Position numbers and translations under genes: made by a program
DNA from: Purshia tridentata
Lineage: Eukaryota > Streptophyta > Magnoliopsida > Rosales > Rosaceae
DNA: 35,962 bases
Assembly: GCA_003254885.1 (NCBI GenBank)
Contig: QANT01004080.1
Location: 1 to 35,962, forward strand
Direction: 5' to 3'
Notes under the pieces: model-generated
The model's input: only the letters and a program-made list of their open reading frames with translations
Told to the model about the DNA's origin: nothing
Databases searched by the model: none
Part shown: positions 20,961 to 33,148 of the stretch, piece after piece
Numbering within the stretch: the first letter of the stretch is position 1
Layout of the letters: each line of letters begins with the position of its first letter

Positions 20961-23900
20961 AATAATAATAGATGTCCCTCGTAGAAACATTATGATGGTC
21001 GGTATGAAATTATATGGTGTTTTTGAACAACAACTCGAGTACAAATAGAATTACCCTTCTTTTTCTTAGGAATATTACACTTTACCCATTTGATAATCGC
21101 TAATAAAATATCAGCACCCTCAAACTTAAATTATCTGTGATTATGGACTAAGTTGAAATGTTCGATATTCCTTTGAGACTAAAAAAAGTTATAGACTTAA
21201 CTTATCTGTTGTGATTATGATAAGAAATTCTGTTTTTTAAACTCTTAACATCCCAATTTCTTCTATATATGTTATTTAAAGCAAACCCTACAAAATTAAA
21301 ATACCTTGAGTGGATGGACACCTAAATGTGGATTGAGGGATAACCATGAGCGTGGATTTAATGGGCATGGACGTGCAGGTTTTGGGTATGGAGGTGGGGG
21401 CTAGTTTAAGTTGTGGGTTCGGGTTGATTTGTAGTTGGGTGTTGGAGAAGATGATGAAAGAAGAAGAGATGGTGAGATGAAGGATGGTGTGGAGGTGATG
21501 GTGCACAATTAATTGACAGAGATGTGGCATGACTTGATCGATTGGCAGATAAGTGCATGTGTTCCTCACCTGCCCATACTGAAAAAGAAGCATGACCCTT
21601 CATTTGAGTCTATGATCACTACAAGCTAAGCTAGGTACGCCAATTACAATCAAAGCTTGAGTTGAGGATGATAATGGTGATGTGTTGTAGTTTGGCCTAA
21701 CTAGAGGGTGGTATGGTAAGGTGTAGTAATTAGCTAGCTCTTTTGCTTTTCTTCTAGGTAACTTCGTCCTCATGCTTAACGCAGAGAGGTTGTGCATATG
21801 AGCATATCTAAACTCAAAATTTTCATAATAAGAGTCAATCTGAAATATCAATATGAGAATGAAGGATTGGAGGAAGGGGGTGTAACCTCATTATTACAAC
21901 AGTGCTTGACATTTACATGGCACGTCTCACAACATGGTGCATAAAACAAATCCAATGCATAAAAAAACATTTATGTGCTAATCAGGTACAACACCACCTG
22001 CAGCTCCAAAACCAGATTAAACATGGCCTTCATCGAATTCGAACCTGTGTGGAACCAAGAGCATAGCTAGAAGTCCATGCATGCCTTTGAAGCTAGCTAG
22101 CCAACTATTAATTGCAGCACATAATTACAAAAGCATTGTTAGATCACGGTGTGCAAAACCAGAACCCAAAGGGGAGAGGCCAAGGGGATTTTCATGCCTG
22201 AAACTGTGGAATGTGGGTGTCCAAGGAGTCATTAGGAAACGAAAGTGAGTGAGAAAGAAGAAGAGAAGAGTGGTGATGGGTGCCATGTACATAAAAATGT
22301 TGGTTTGCGGCGGTTGATGTTTGAATTACAATGATATTCTAAATTGCTGTGGGGTTTTTTTTTTATATATTAGGCATAAGGAGTGAGGAGGAAGTGTTGG
22401 TGGTTGCTTGGCTTTGAAGGGTAGATGTGCATATATACATACACATGCCGTGTTATTAGAAGCAATGATATAGAAGCGTGCACACCACAGCAGCATTGTT
22501 TATTCGAATAGCCAATTGGTCTATTGATGAGAACATCACGGAGTGGGTGAAAAAAAATGAATTTGATCACAGAAAGCGAGTTGATCGATCCACTGATATC
22601 ACTCATGATATGTACATGTAACATTGAACATGATACATGCCAAGTACTAATAATACATCAGAAAATGAGTGCATATGTGAATGTAGCAGATGTTAAATTC
22701 TGATAATATTTTTTTATAGATAGAATCCAGTATCCGAAAGTGATTTATAAGGATGTATTCTTTACTCCTTTATCAATTAGTTTTAGGTTGAATGTTCAAA
22801 ATTTCCTTCATGGTATTAGAATCAAATTATATACGTATTCATACTTTCCTGTTAGTTTATAATTTTCAATTAAATGTTCTAATTTCTTTCAAATATATAT
22901 ATGTCTAATTAAAAAGCAGAGATTCTTACCATAAGTAATGGGATTTTGCCTTTGGCTTATACATAGTCTAATAGTTCAGTAGTTCACTTCTGGTATGCAA
23001 TTATTTACTTTGGTTGAAAGCTAGGTACCAACATATCTCATCTTTCTGTCCCTCTTTTGGCATATATAGAGAGAAAAGCCAATGGCAGCTCAGAAGTCAG
23101 ACCCATAGTGGCTGAGGTAGGATAGAATTGTTGGCTAGCTATAGGCTATAGCTAGCTTGATCCAAAAACTGTTTGCTACTGGCTTCTGCTTGCTGCTTAA
23201 TTGAGATGGATGATATAGGCCATATGGCCTACCTTCGTTTTGGGCTTTTCAAGGCACCAAATTAAATCGACCCCACAACTACATATGACCTATCCCACAG
23301 TACCAATTATAGTTTAACAAGGGCTGTGTATGAGCAGAAGACTAAATAGAGTATTAGAGCTTATGGGCTGATTAGTTATATCTTCATTGACATAGTAAAC
23401 CTCATGACTATCACAATAGTATTGTTACCTGAGGAGTGCAAGAAGTTTTCTAACAGTGTGATAGTATTGTATGATTGTATCAAATGAAATAGTATTGTAT
23501 ATTTTATGCATATTTTAAGCAATAGCCACAATGTTGAAGATTTATACAGATAAGATTGATTCTGTGTCTGTGATATCTGTCTGGGATAAGGCTGAGGGCA
23601 AGGTAGGCAAAGTGTATTGAAAGGAAAGAGATATATCCAGAGAATATAGCATGCATTTTTGCGCCATCAAAACAAGTGAAGCAGCATCCATGTGGGATAG
23701 TGTGAGCTGATCAACCAGATTAAGCAGTTTTATTACTTCATTCGATATAGACCAGTAAACCATATAAAATATATATATTTCGAAGGTTGGGCCCAAATTC
23801 CAGTGTATGATTTATGAGCTTATTTTTGCTTATTTTCTATACATTACTTATTGGAATTTGTACTTGGTGGTTAGTGCTTACATTATATAGCTCAAAGGCC

Positions 23901-24466
23901 CTAATCTTATTAGACCTTTAGTTGCGCTTTGCCCTGTCTCATCTAAATTTGAAGTGCTGTTATTATTATTACCCTTTAACATTTTGGTGGGTGGATGCAT
24001 ACTATCATTTACCTTTATGCTTTGGACAGTGCCAATTCACTATCCACTATAAGCTTCAAAATTCATTGAGAAATTAACAAGCAAGACTGACCCCATAGTT
24101 TTAACTTTTTCTTGAAAGCATAATGAGTACAGAGAAGAAACAAGGAGAAATTAAACCAGAAAATGACTAACATTAATTGAGAAGTGAATTCAAAGGCAAG
24201 TTCTTAATTTAGATAAACAGTAAAGGGGTACAAAAAGCTCCCCTTTCTCAAACCTGACTATATCTACAATTTAATGGCCCTGATGATCAACCCCTCTTTC
24301 TAAAAGGAAATTGATCAGAGAGCAGCAACAGAAGAAACCTTCATACACAAGCATAAACCCTGTTATTCTTCTTGAAATACCATAGCCTTTGTTCTAATGT
24401 TTCCCACCCTAAAAGGCTCAAACCATGATTGAGGAAGAAACATGCATAGTAGTCTGTGGAAATGTT
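20961..24466. other. Gene-poor intergenic region
   Basis: Several minus-strand open frames between 21288 and 21851 and at 22370-22624 have no recognisable family, poor codon usage and no supporting neighbours, so none is called. A diverged tRNA-iMet-like primer binding motif lies at 22811-22823 and a 23-bp palindrome at 23134-23156. The last 200 bases are expected to be the aquaporin 3' UTR. Confidence 0.5.
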
Positions 24467-27170
24467 TCAAACATGGGGGTTGCTCCTGAAGGACCCAAGA
24501 GCTTTGGCAGCTCCTGCTCTCAAGATGAATTGGTGGTAGAAGGCTGCAATTGCTGCACCAATGAAGGGTCCAACCCAGAAAATCCACTGCAAACACAATG
24601 GAGAAGAATATAAGTCGCATTACGAAATTAACAATGAAAAATATAAAAGAATAGAAAGTGATTAATAAATTAGACATACTTGGTCATCCCAAGCCTTCTC
24701 TTTGTTGTAGATAACGGCAGCTCCAAGACTTCTAGCAGGGTTGATGCCGGTTCCAGTGATTGGGATGGTGGCCAAGTGAACTATGAACACCGCAAATCCA
24801 ATTGGAAGTGGTGCCAAAACCTTCAAATTTAGAGCAGTACACAATTTAGTTCAACACATGATAAAAATCAGTTCTAGTAATACATCACATAACACTTTTA
24901 ACCCTTAGATAATAAGGGGTTCACTTTTCTGCTTCTAAGGTATAAATTCTGCATAAGTTAAGACATGGAATGGAACATAAACTAGAATCTCCTTCATTTT
25001 CATTTTACAAAAATCAAAGTAGATGCCAGATGGATGTCTATTCTTTCTGTCAAATCTGAGAAGGAACTAAAATCAGAAAAAAGACACTTGGAACAATGTG
25101 GAATACTCGGGAGTGGACCAAAACAGTACAAAAAGACATGCCCGTAACACTAAATAAATACACAAAAATTGACAACTTTCATTCATTTGGACTCTACTAT
25201 TTGAACTTTGTGTTAGTGATAATACACTTACACTGTTACACATGAAAAAAATAGGACTTTGATCCAACTTTAACTATTAAATAAACCTAATGGCTCCTCA
25301 AGTCACACAAAAGACATTTTCCTTTACAGGAATGGGAAGGACCCACTGTTTGACGTTAAGACCTTCAGTCATGAGTCGTGACAATACTTAAGCAGGCAAG
25401 GGCCCGTCAGGATACAGAAGAAAGTAAAAGTCGGGCAATAGAAAATGAAAAAAGTAGAATAAACTTTTGAAAGCAAACAAAGTTAGGTGACCCCCCTTCG
25501 CATCTATTGCATATTTGCATGCTCCCTATGAAATGCCAACCACAAAAGTCACTTAGCCAGGCCAGCCCATGGTTTTATCCTATTCATTTGAGACATCTTA
25601 TGCCTACATAATGATACTTTTTCTTTGACACTTTGCAAACGGATTTCCCATTTAAGAATCTTTTGTTATTATCAAATGAAAAAAGTTAGGAGTTAGTCAC
25701 CCGCATACCCGTGTACATGGGTCATTAATTTAAAATCGTTAATTAGTGTGGATCTTACAATAAGTTCCGTATAGTTTGTGTTTGTAATTAACAAAACGCT
25801 ACAAGAGATTAGAACTGTATGGCCAACTATTTATCCACGTAATTAAGTCAATGTGGTAGTGTGGGGGACACCTATATTTGTCCAAAAAGATTAAATGATG
25901 CTCCAACAGCCTAAACTTGTCTATGAGGGTATATTTTTCCACCACCACAAGTTGAAGGAAAAAACAAGCGTTTTTGTACCCATTCATAAATTGACTAAAT
26001 GATGTTAGCTTAAAGTCCTTGTATCAGTAAAATAATGCAGAACACTCAGCAATATATACATATATGATATATGTATTAGATATTCTGTTTCCTATACAAC
26101 AAAATGTCTCATGAAATTCCAAAGGAGGCAATTTTTGGCCGACTCACACAGAATAAAATGTTACGAAATCTCAAAAACTAAACCATGCAATTAATTTTTC
26201 GAATCCTTTTAATTATACCAGCAAACTACATCCCAAAACTATACTCCCCTAATTTAAAATGGGTTGTAAGAAAACTTATCACAAACACAAATTAAAATCC
26301 CAAAACATGTTTGTGGTAGTGGATCCTTTTCTTTAAGACCCTAGCTAAAGCTAACACACCAATATACTAATTTTCTTTTTAAGAATTTTAAGAAATTTTC
26401 ATTTTGTAAAAAAACCATAATAAAAGAAGAAGCTATAAATCTATTAATTGCATGATGAATAATAGAAGGAAGGTATGTAAGTATATATGTACCGGAACAT
26501 GGGAGTCTCTAGCACTCCTCTTGGGGTCAGTGGCAGAGAAGACAGTGTAGACCAGCACAAAGGTCCCAACAATCTCAGCGGACAATCCAACCCCTTTGCT
26601 GTACCCATCAGAGAGCTCATTAGCCCCACCACCATGCTTGGTGTAAAGAGCCGATTGGAAGGCCTTGACCAAAGCCACACCAGCTATGGCCCCCAACGAC
26701 TGAGCCACCATGTACAGCACCGCCCTGACCAGCGACACCTTGCGCGCCAAAAACAGCCCAAATGTCACCGCCGGGTTAATGTGACCCCCTGCATAAACAA
26801 ACCCATACCAAAATTAATAAGCTAGCTATTTGCCTACCTTTTCAAAGCAAATAAATTTATGAAAGGTAAACGGACCTGAAATTCCGGCAGTGCAGTAAAC
26901 AAGGACGAAGATCATGCCACCGAAGGCCCAGGCGATACCCAGAATGCCAACGCCGCCACAGGCGTCGGCCTCGGACTGGCTCTTGTAGCCAATGACAGTG
27001 AGCACAGTGATGTAGAGGAAGAGAAGGGTGGCTATGAACTCGGCGATGAGAGCCCTGTAGAAGGACCACTTGGTGAGCTCCACGGCGTCGAAGAGCGGTG
27101 CAGGAGGTGGGTCATGGTAGTCCTTGGCGGAGAACGAGCCCCTCTCCGCAACTTCCACGTCCTTTGTCAT
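24467..27170 (-). CDS. PIP2: Plasma-membrane aquaporin, PIP2 type
   Basis: Plasma-membrane intrinsic protein of the MIP family, a tetrameric water channel (some members also pass H2O2 or CO2). Exons in transcript order: 27170-26876, 26788-26493, 24820-24680, 24586-24467; 283 aa, normal for PIP2. Six helices and both NPA boxes are present: [10 protein letters not shown] (Asn103) and GTGINPARS (Asn224). The selectivity filter is the water-specific set Phe83, His212, Thr221, Arg227. Regulatory residues are intact: Cys71 in loop A, Ser117 in loop B (RKVSLVRA), His195 in loop D for pH gating, and Ser276/Ser279 in the tail GSFRSNPHV. The short N-terminus and long C-terminus mark it as PIP2 rather than PIP1. 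All introns are GT/AG; the first donor is GTCCGT. Intron 2 is long (1672 bp). A TATA box lies 135 bp upstream of the ATG. Confidence 0.97.
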
Positions 27171-27303
27171 GGAGAAGAAGCTTAGCTTTGCTTAGCTTAA
27201 GAAGAAGAAGCTGAAGAAACAGAGGTTTGGGTGTTAGAGAGAGAGACGGAGATAGAGAGAGGTGGGTGTTGGTGTGGGGGAGGTGGTGAGGAAGGAGAGG
27301 GGG

Positions 27304-27310
27304 TATATAT
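27304..27310 (-). promoter_or_regulatory. TATA box of the PIP2 aquaporin gene
   Basis: ATATATA within ccccatatataccccc on the minus strand, about 135 bp before the start codon. Transcription would begin near 27275, giving a leader of about 100 nt that is rich in CT, as is common for highly expressed plant genes. Confidence 0.65.
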
Positions 27311-27372
27311 GGGGAAGGATTTAGGATTAATTACTGCAATTTGAGGACTGAACCCAACGGTCCCAAACCACC

Positions 27373-27398
27373 ACTATTCACTATTCACTATTCACTAT
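27373..27398. repeat. 7-bp tandem repeat (ctattca)
   Basis: Three full copies and a partial fourth of ctattca lie just upstream of the aquaporin core promoter, followed by a T run. Confidence 0.85.
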
Positions 27399-27902
27399 TT
27401 TTTTTTTTGTTTATTTTCTTTTGCTTTCACCGACTATGTCCCACGCCACCTCCTCCCTCTCTCTCTGGTCTCTTCTTCTGCGTCCCACTCACTCACCACA
27501 CTCTAGATTTTTCTTCTAAGACATGTTTACATGTGTAAGTGCATTCATTCGGCTCATTAATTCATTCGTTAATTTTTGACAAAACAGTGGATTGATCGCA
27601 AGACTAGCTTGGACTCTACCTTGCAACAATTAAATTAAAACTTCTTTTTTCGAGACCATCCCAATAGTAAGAGCCTATGAGGGGCATATGTGTAAATTTC
27701 CCAAAATAAATTACAAGTAAAGGTTAAATTAAGCGGGTGATGTGCATTGTGCAGCCCGTGAAAACTAAAGGGTGAGTATTAAGTTATTAACCAGTGGGCA
27801 AGGGAGCAGACCCATAAGACAGGAGATGGTGCAGAGAGTGGGTGCTGTCCTAGTGTCCTTGGCTCCTGCTGGGTGCAGACCCACGACCACGAGCCAACAC
27901 CC

Positions 27903-28030
27903 ACACGTAAATGAATGAATCACTGACCCAACCGCACTTGCCTCACTTGGAATTTTGCAAACCAAGAACCCCACGTGGCGCCTCTCTGTTGGCTGTACAG
28001 ATAAAGATGATGGTTCTGGAAGTACACGTG
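27903..28030. promoter_or_regulatory. G-box / ABRE-like cluster upstream of the aquaporin
   Basis: ACGT-core motifs occur at cacacgtaa (about 27903), ccacgtgg (27971-27978, a palindromic G-box) and acacgtgg (28024-28031), with a further tacgtcc near 28047. They lie 730-880 bp upstream of the PIP2 start in a locally GC-richer stretch. Such motifs bind bZIP (ABF/AREB) and bHLH factors and are linked to abscisic acid, drought or light control. Function here is inferred. Confidence 0.4.
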
Positions 28031-29530
28031 GAGGGCTGTGAGCCATACGTCCCACGGCTGATCCGGTCACATCACATGGTGCTTCACCGTGAAAACAGCT
28101 AATTAAATTACCCCAACAATAAATGGGTGGTTTCTGATGGCTTGGCGGTTCTTAAACGTTAAGGGGGGCGGGGTTGAGGGTCGGGCCCACTCATGCCTTC
28201 TAAGTTTAGTTTAGTCAGTGTCTTTGGCCACAATATACGACGTCGCTTTCCCCAATGCAAGAACCTGCTGAGGCTCATAAAGCCCTCGCAATTTCTCCTT
28301 ACTCAATTAAAAGTTTAAAACCAAGAGTGAATTATTTTCCAAACATGAAAGAAAATCATGATCGAATGATTAGCAACTGAGTTATAGCTTATAATTAAAG
28401 AGTACGTCTCTAAAGCAGTTGTTTGTAGCCTACTTACAAAATGTGTAATTCTTCATTTGATGATGTTAAATTCATGAGAAATACAAATTAAACAAATTAA
28501 ATTCACGAGAATTTTGTACTTGCGGCATAAATAACTTGTCTTTAACTGAATCGGAGAAAGAATTAGTCAAAGCATGCACAAAATGACCTAAACACCCTTA
28601 ATCACCTAACAAAAAAAATAATGGAGAAAACAGCACTAATCATAACAAGAATTTTAGAGAAATAACATTAAACAATTAGAACCTTTATCTATCGCTTAGT
28701 AGTGGAATCTGAAAAAAAGATATATAATTAATGTATTTAATCAAAATTCTTCTATAATTATAATAAATTAAGAGTACGTTTATTTCTCTAAAGTAACAAA
28801 ACAAGTTAAAAATACGTGATATAGAAAAAATAAAATGACATGTCAATTTTTTTTTTCCTAAAATGTTTCTATTTTTATATTGTAAGTTTATAGTACAAAT
28901 TGATAAAGAATTTACACCATAACCATTTTACATTCTCAAATTATTTGACAGTCGCGCATCTCTATATAATCACATTAAAAAAGAAAGAATATCTCTATAT
29001 AATTAGAATGATGAGAAAAGTCACGATAATAATTTGATTAAAGAACTCCTCGTCCCTGGCACATTTATTTAAATATTGTTAATTTTGTGGCCTACAATTG
29101 ATTAAAATTAATGTTTGTGAGAGTTGAGAAAGTGGAGGAGATTCCTGTTGGTACCAAATACCGACGGACTAGTCCCATGTTACTCACCAGAAATAGAAAT
29201 TAGCAAAACTAATTATAAAAATGGTGATGACGCCTTAACTGTATTAAAAAATGGGTAAATTCGCCATTATCTTCTTCTTCTGTTCTCATTACACAAACTT
29301 GCGTGGATTGGCAAACAAATCAGATACGGACAGCCACACAGGATAAAATCAGACACAGCCCTATGTCACTGGTGGTTTAGCCAGCGAAGCAATTCAATCC
29401 CCAGCGAAGCTTCTCCCAAATTATTTTCAATCACAGCAATATTCATGTTTTCTTGAAGGAAAATATAATTCCAAGTATATAGAGTTGTGTCCATTTTTTG
29501 TTGAGGAAATTTTGATCTGTCGTAAATTTA

Positions 29531-29552
29531 TATATCGTGTATACACGATATA
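29531..29552. repeat. 22-bp perfect palindrome
   Basis: The arms tatatcgtgta and tacacgatata are exact reverse complements with no spacer. The word catcgtgtat recurs near 29617, so this may be the remains of an inverted-repeat element. Confidence 0.9.
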
Positions 29553-30504
29553 GATTTTGAATATAAATTATAGAGTATAGATTGATTTTGGATCATTAGA
29601 TTTAATAGCATACAATACATCGTGTATTTTTATATATAGCCAATCTTTTTGATAGTTTCATTTTTCTAATTGTTACCAAAAACTGAAATATAAATGGGAA
29701 TCATGAGGACCCCAACAAGAAGATTGAAAATAATGAAGGCAGACATGAATGTTTTACATCCAATAAGGTCCCAACAACATGACTTATATTGTAAACCAAA
29801 AAAAGGGACATGACTTGAGGCAATATCAGGCTTGTTCTACTGTATTGATTCTTTATGGCAGGTGAATGCATGTGAAAGAAAACACTGTGGGCAAAAGTGT
29901 GAGTGCATTTCTACATTTATACTAACCATGAAAAATAAAAATTAGAAACATTTGGACGGTTTCAACGTTTCTAAAATGAGAATCAAAGAACAGTTCCACA
30001 AATTGCAGCTCCATCGTCCAAACTTGATACTTGTCAGACTCGTTTCCTAACAAGCACAAAAATCACGTTTATGATGTGATGGACTGACCATCATCAATTC
30101 ATCATATATCGACCGACCTGGTTTTTATATAAATTAGTCACCCAACCAATTACCGCAAGCCACGTGTGGCGGCACACCGGCTTTCTAATATTTCTTCCGC
30201 AATTATTGCATAACGGACGTCACAGCTGAAATTTTTCCGGTCTTTGTGACAAAGTAAGAAGCTCAATGCGATCACTGATCTCACCACCTGTCAATACATC
30301 AGACATATCTCTATCAGCCGTCCGATTTTAATTTCACTTTTGTCTTCATGGTCCGAATTGCTGTTTCTTGTTTTTTTTTTTTTAATAATAATAATAACAA
30401 TTTCCGCTTTTCTTAACGGTAAAAATTTTATTTATGATACAGTTTCATGATCATCTCATTATTAGCAATCATCATTTCATTTCACTTTGTCCTTGTCAGT
30501 GATT

Positions 30505-30690
30505 AAATGGCTTATATAAGTCATTAATTAAAAATATAAATTATTAAGAAGAAAATACTTTGGAAAATATATTTTGTTGTATAGTCAATTACTTTTAAAT
30601 GGCTTATATATAAGTCATTAATTAAAAATATAAATTATTAAGAAGAAAATACTTTAGAACATATATTTTGTTGTATAGTCCATTACTTTT
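30505..30690. repeat. 92-bp tandem duplication
   Basis: Units at 30505-30596 and 30597-30690 are nearly identical. The second has a 2-bp TA insertion near its start and a few substitutions (for example tttggaaaat against tttagaacat). It is non-coding and in intergenic DNA. Confidence 0.92.
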
Positions 30691-33148
30691 ACATATGAGT
30701 GGCACCTTTCAATCACTGTTTGATAAAGAAAAGAGACGAAAATATTCTTATTGCACATGACACAAACTATAAAAATATTGGAATGAATGAATAATGAATG
30801 ATCATAAGTGGCAACTGAACCAATGGGGTAATTTGGGTAGGTTTTGAGTTTTTTTTACCCGTGGTCACCAGTTCAATTCCTTATATAATTATATTATGGA
30901 AGATTTATTTCTCGTGAATTCTTTAGCCCTAGTGTGGATAATTTGTTTTTGATCAAATCGGAGAGGAGATTAGTCGAGGTGCGCGCAAACTAGCTCATAT
31001 ATCCATAAATGCCTAACTAAAAAAAAAAGTCGCAACTAGTTGTAACCAAAAAAATAAAAAAATCACTAACTAGTTTATCAGATGTAAGCATGGACACTAT
31101 GATTAGCTTATACAAACCATAACCAACTGATGTTGCAAAGTCGTAAGAAAATGTTATGTTTAACTATGACAAAGTCATTAACAACTTGATATTGTATTGT
31201 CATAAGCATAATGCAGTGCTCTTGCATATTAATTATTGTGGCATATAGGAGAAGCAAAAGACATTATGTGTATTGCAGTGCACATGTTCATGAGAGAGAC
31301 CTCAATAAATTTGAAGCCAAAATTTTGGAAAAATTGTGTGATTCACAAATATTGGCAGCCACAAAATTGAAAAAAGTGTAGGCATGGAAAACTCTTTGCA
31401 ACAGTAAGTCCCTTCTCAAGAAAGCAAAATAAGCAAAGCAAAATGGGTATTTTCAAAATCATGGAAGGGATCCATACATGTCTCTGCAAAGTCCAAAAGG
31501 GCTGCACTACTACATGGTGGGGCACCAAAAATCAAGATTTTAATGTGCATGATGATACAAAGAGGAATAGTAATACTATGATTATTTATTTGCCCCACTA
31601 TTAAATGGACAAGAATTCTTGGACCACTTATATAGATTCTAGGCCTACTCTCATTGTGGTGGCCAAGGAATTAGAAAGAGCTTTCTTAGCACTCTCACCC
31701 TTGGACTAATATAAGAGAGTTATATCAAACATCATTTTTTAATCCTTATGTGGCATAGACATTCAATTCCTATACTCATTTTCTCTTGCTCCAAACCACC
31801 CCTAAAGAGAGTCTTAGTTTGATTATATACACTGCATATTCAACAAAATGCTGGGTCCATGATGCAGATGCAGATGCAGACGCATCTGCAATCACTTTCA
31901 TATAACATGCCCATCAAACCCAAACAAAAATGAATACGTAAAGCTAAGAACTTCATCCCAAAATGGGATTACCAAATCCAACAAGCAAAAGACAGTACAG
32001 TAACCCATGAACCACATGGCCAACACCACAACTCAAAGCAGATAATATCCATCCAAAAAGAGGTCCAGGGAGAATGTATACCACAAGGATAGTGGTCAGT
32101 AGATTATATCCTCACATGGGTGACAAGCATACCATTGTCGGCACCTTCATTGTCGCAAGACACAAAATGGCCAGCCCTTACAGAGGTTGATAAAAGCTTA
32201 TATGGTTAACTTTTCTATCCAATGGCCATTGAAATTCAGCAAAGCAGATTGGTTATTTAACTTCTGTTCATTATCAAATGTCAAAACAAACATCCTTCCT
32301 GCACAAACTCACGAATCCATCCCTAACTATGACTTGAAAAACATTTTAAAAGACCACAATCCACAAACATTTCTAGAAGACAAAACACAACACCAATCCA
32401 CCATAATGAAAGAACACAACATCATGTACATGTTGCTGCAGATATAATCTGGTTTTCTTATGTATCATATCTGTAACTGAATCTCTGGTCGATTCATTCA
32501 ACCGAGGTTACTCAAAACACGTGAATAACCGATTGGCACATGCATGCAAAATCAACGGTAAAACCAAAAAGCCAAAGACCATACTGCATACACCATTTGA
32601 CTACAAAATACAAAATAAAATTTGATCATGGTGGACGTGTAATCAATATGCACAACAGTCATAATACCAAGTTTTAGAAGCGCAAATATCCAATATTAAA
32701 TCAGTCGTTTGTTCCAAGTTGCCATAAAATTACCAGAAGCAATCTAGCTGATGTCAATCGGATCTTTTAAGTCGGTAAGTTTGATTAATTTATCCAATTG
32801 CCAACTAACCGCTACAGCCATACTGGGTCCACCAGAAACCAATCCCATTTCCCACTAATGGTAAATATGCCCAGCAAACCCATGTAAAACTTCTGCAATG
32901 TCCAGCTAATTTGCATATGGTGCTTTTCCCCCATTAACAATTCATCTACCGACAAAAAATGTACAAGGGCAAATGCATGTCCTTTGCAACAGATGGGTTT
33001 CTATACAAATATACATAAACCCAAACCTGAAAATCTGACAGAAACAATGTACATCATCTGACATGAGGTCAACTCCATGGTATTCAGTAATACAAGTGAA
33101 ATGGGGAATTTAACCCAGCTGAACTACTTTACAAGAAGTCAGTTATAT

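Larger units (their letters stand above)
28100..33148. other. Five-kilobase AT-rich gene desert
   Basis: No protein-coding exon is supported on either strand. Items seen: a 22-bp perfect palindrome (29531-29552), a promoter-like stretch with TATATAAA and a G-box (30125-30225), a T run followed by TAA repeats (about 30371-30397), a 92-bp tandem duplication (30505-30690), and a small hairpin (31869-31890). Sequence from about 32500 to 33148 is likely to include the DCP2 3' UTR. Confidence 0.5.

Noticed and set aside
21288..21851. Minus-strand open frames of 65-101 aa and a short plus-strand Gly-rich frame near 21350-21410
   Set aside because: No recognisable domain, no consistent splice structure and low-complexity His/Ser composition. 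They could be remnants, but nothing supports a gene.
22028..22050. Minus-strand ggttcgaattc resembling a tRNA T-loop
   Set aside because: The flanking bases do not form a T-stem and no upstream D-arm or anticodon arm can be drawn.
27765..28102. Overlapping open frames on both strands in the GC-richer stretch upstream of the aquaporin
   Set aside because: Neither translation resembles a protein family, and the stretch is better explained as regulatory DNA with ACGT motifs.
30860..30890. tRNA-like B-box (agttcaattcc)
   Set aside because: There is no A-box at the right distance, no acceptor stem and no cloverleaf.
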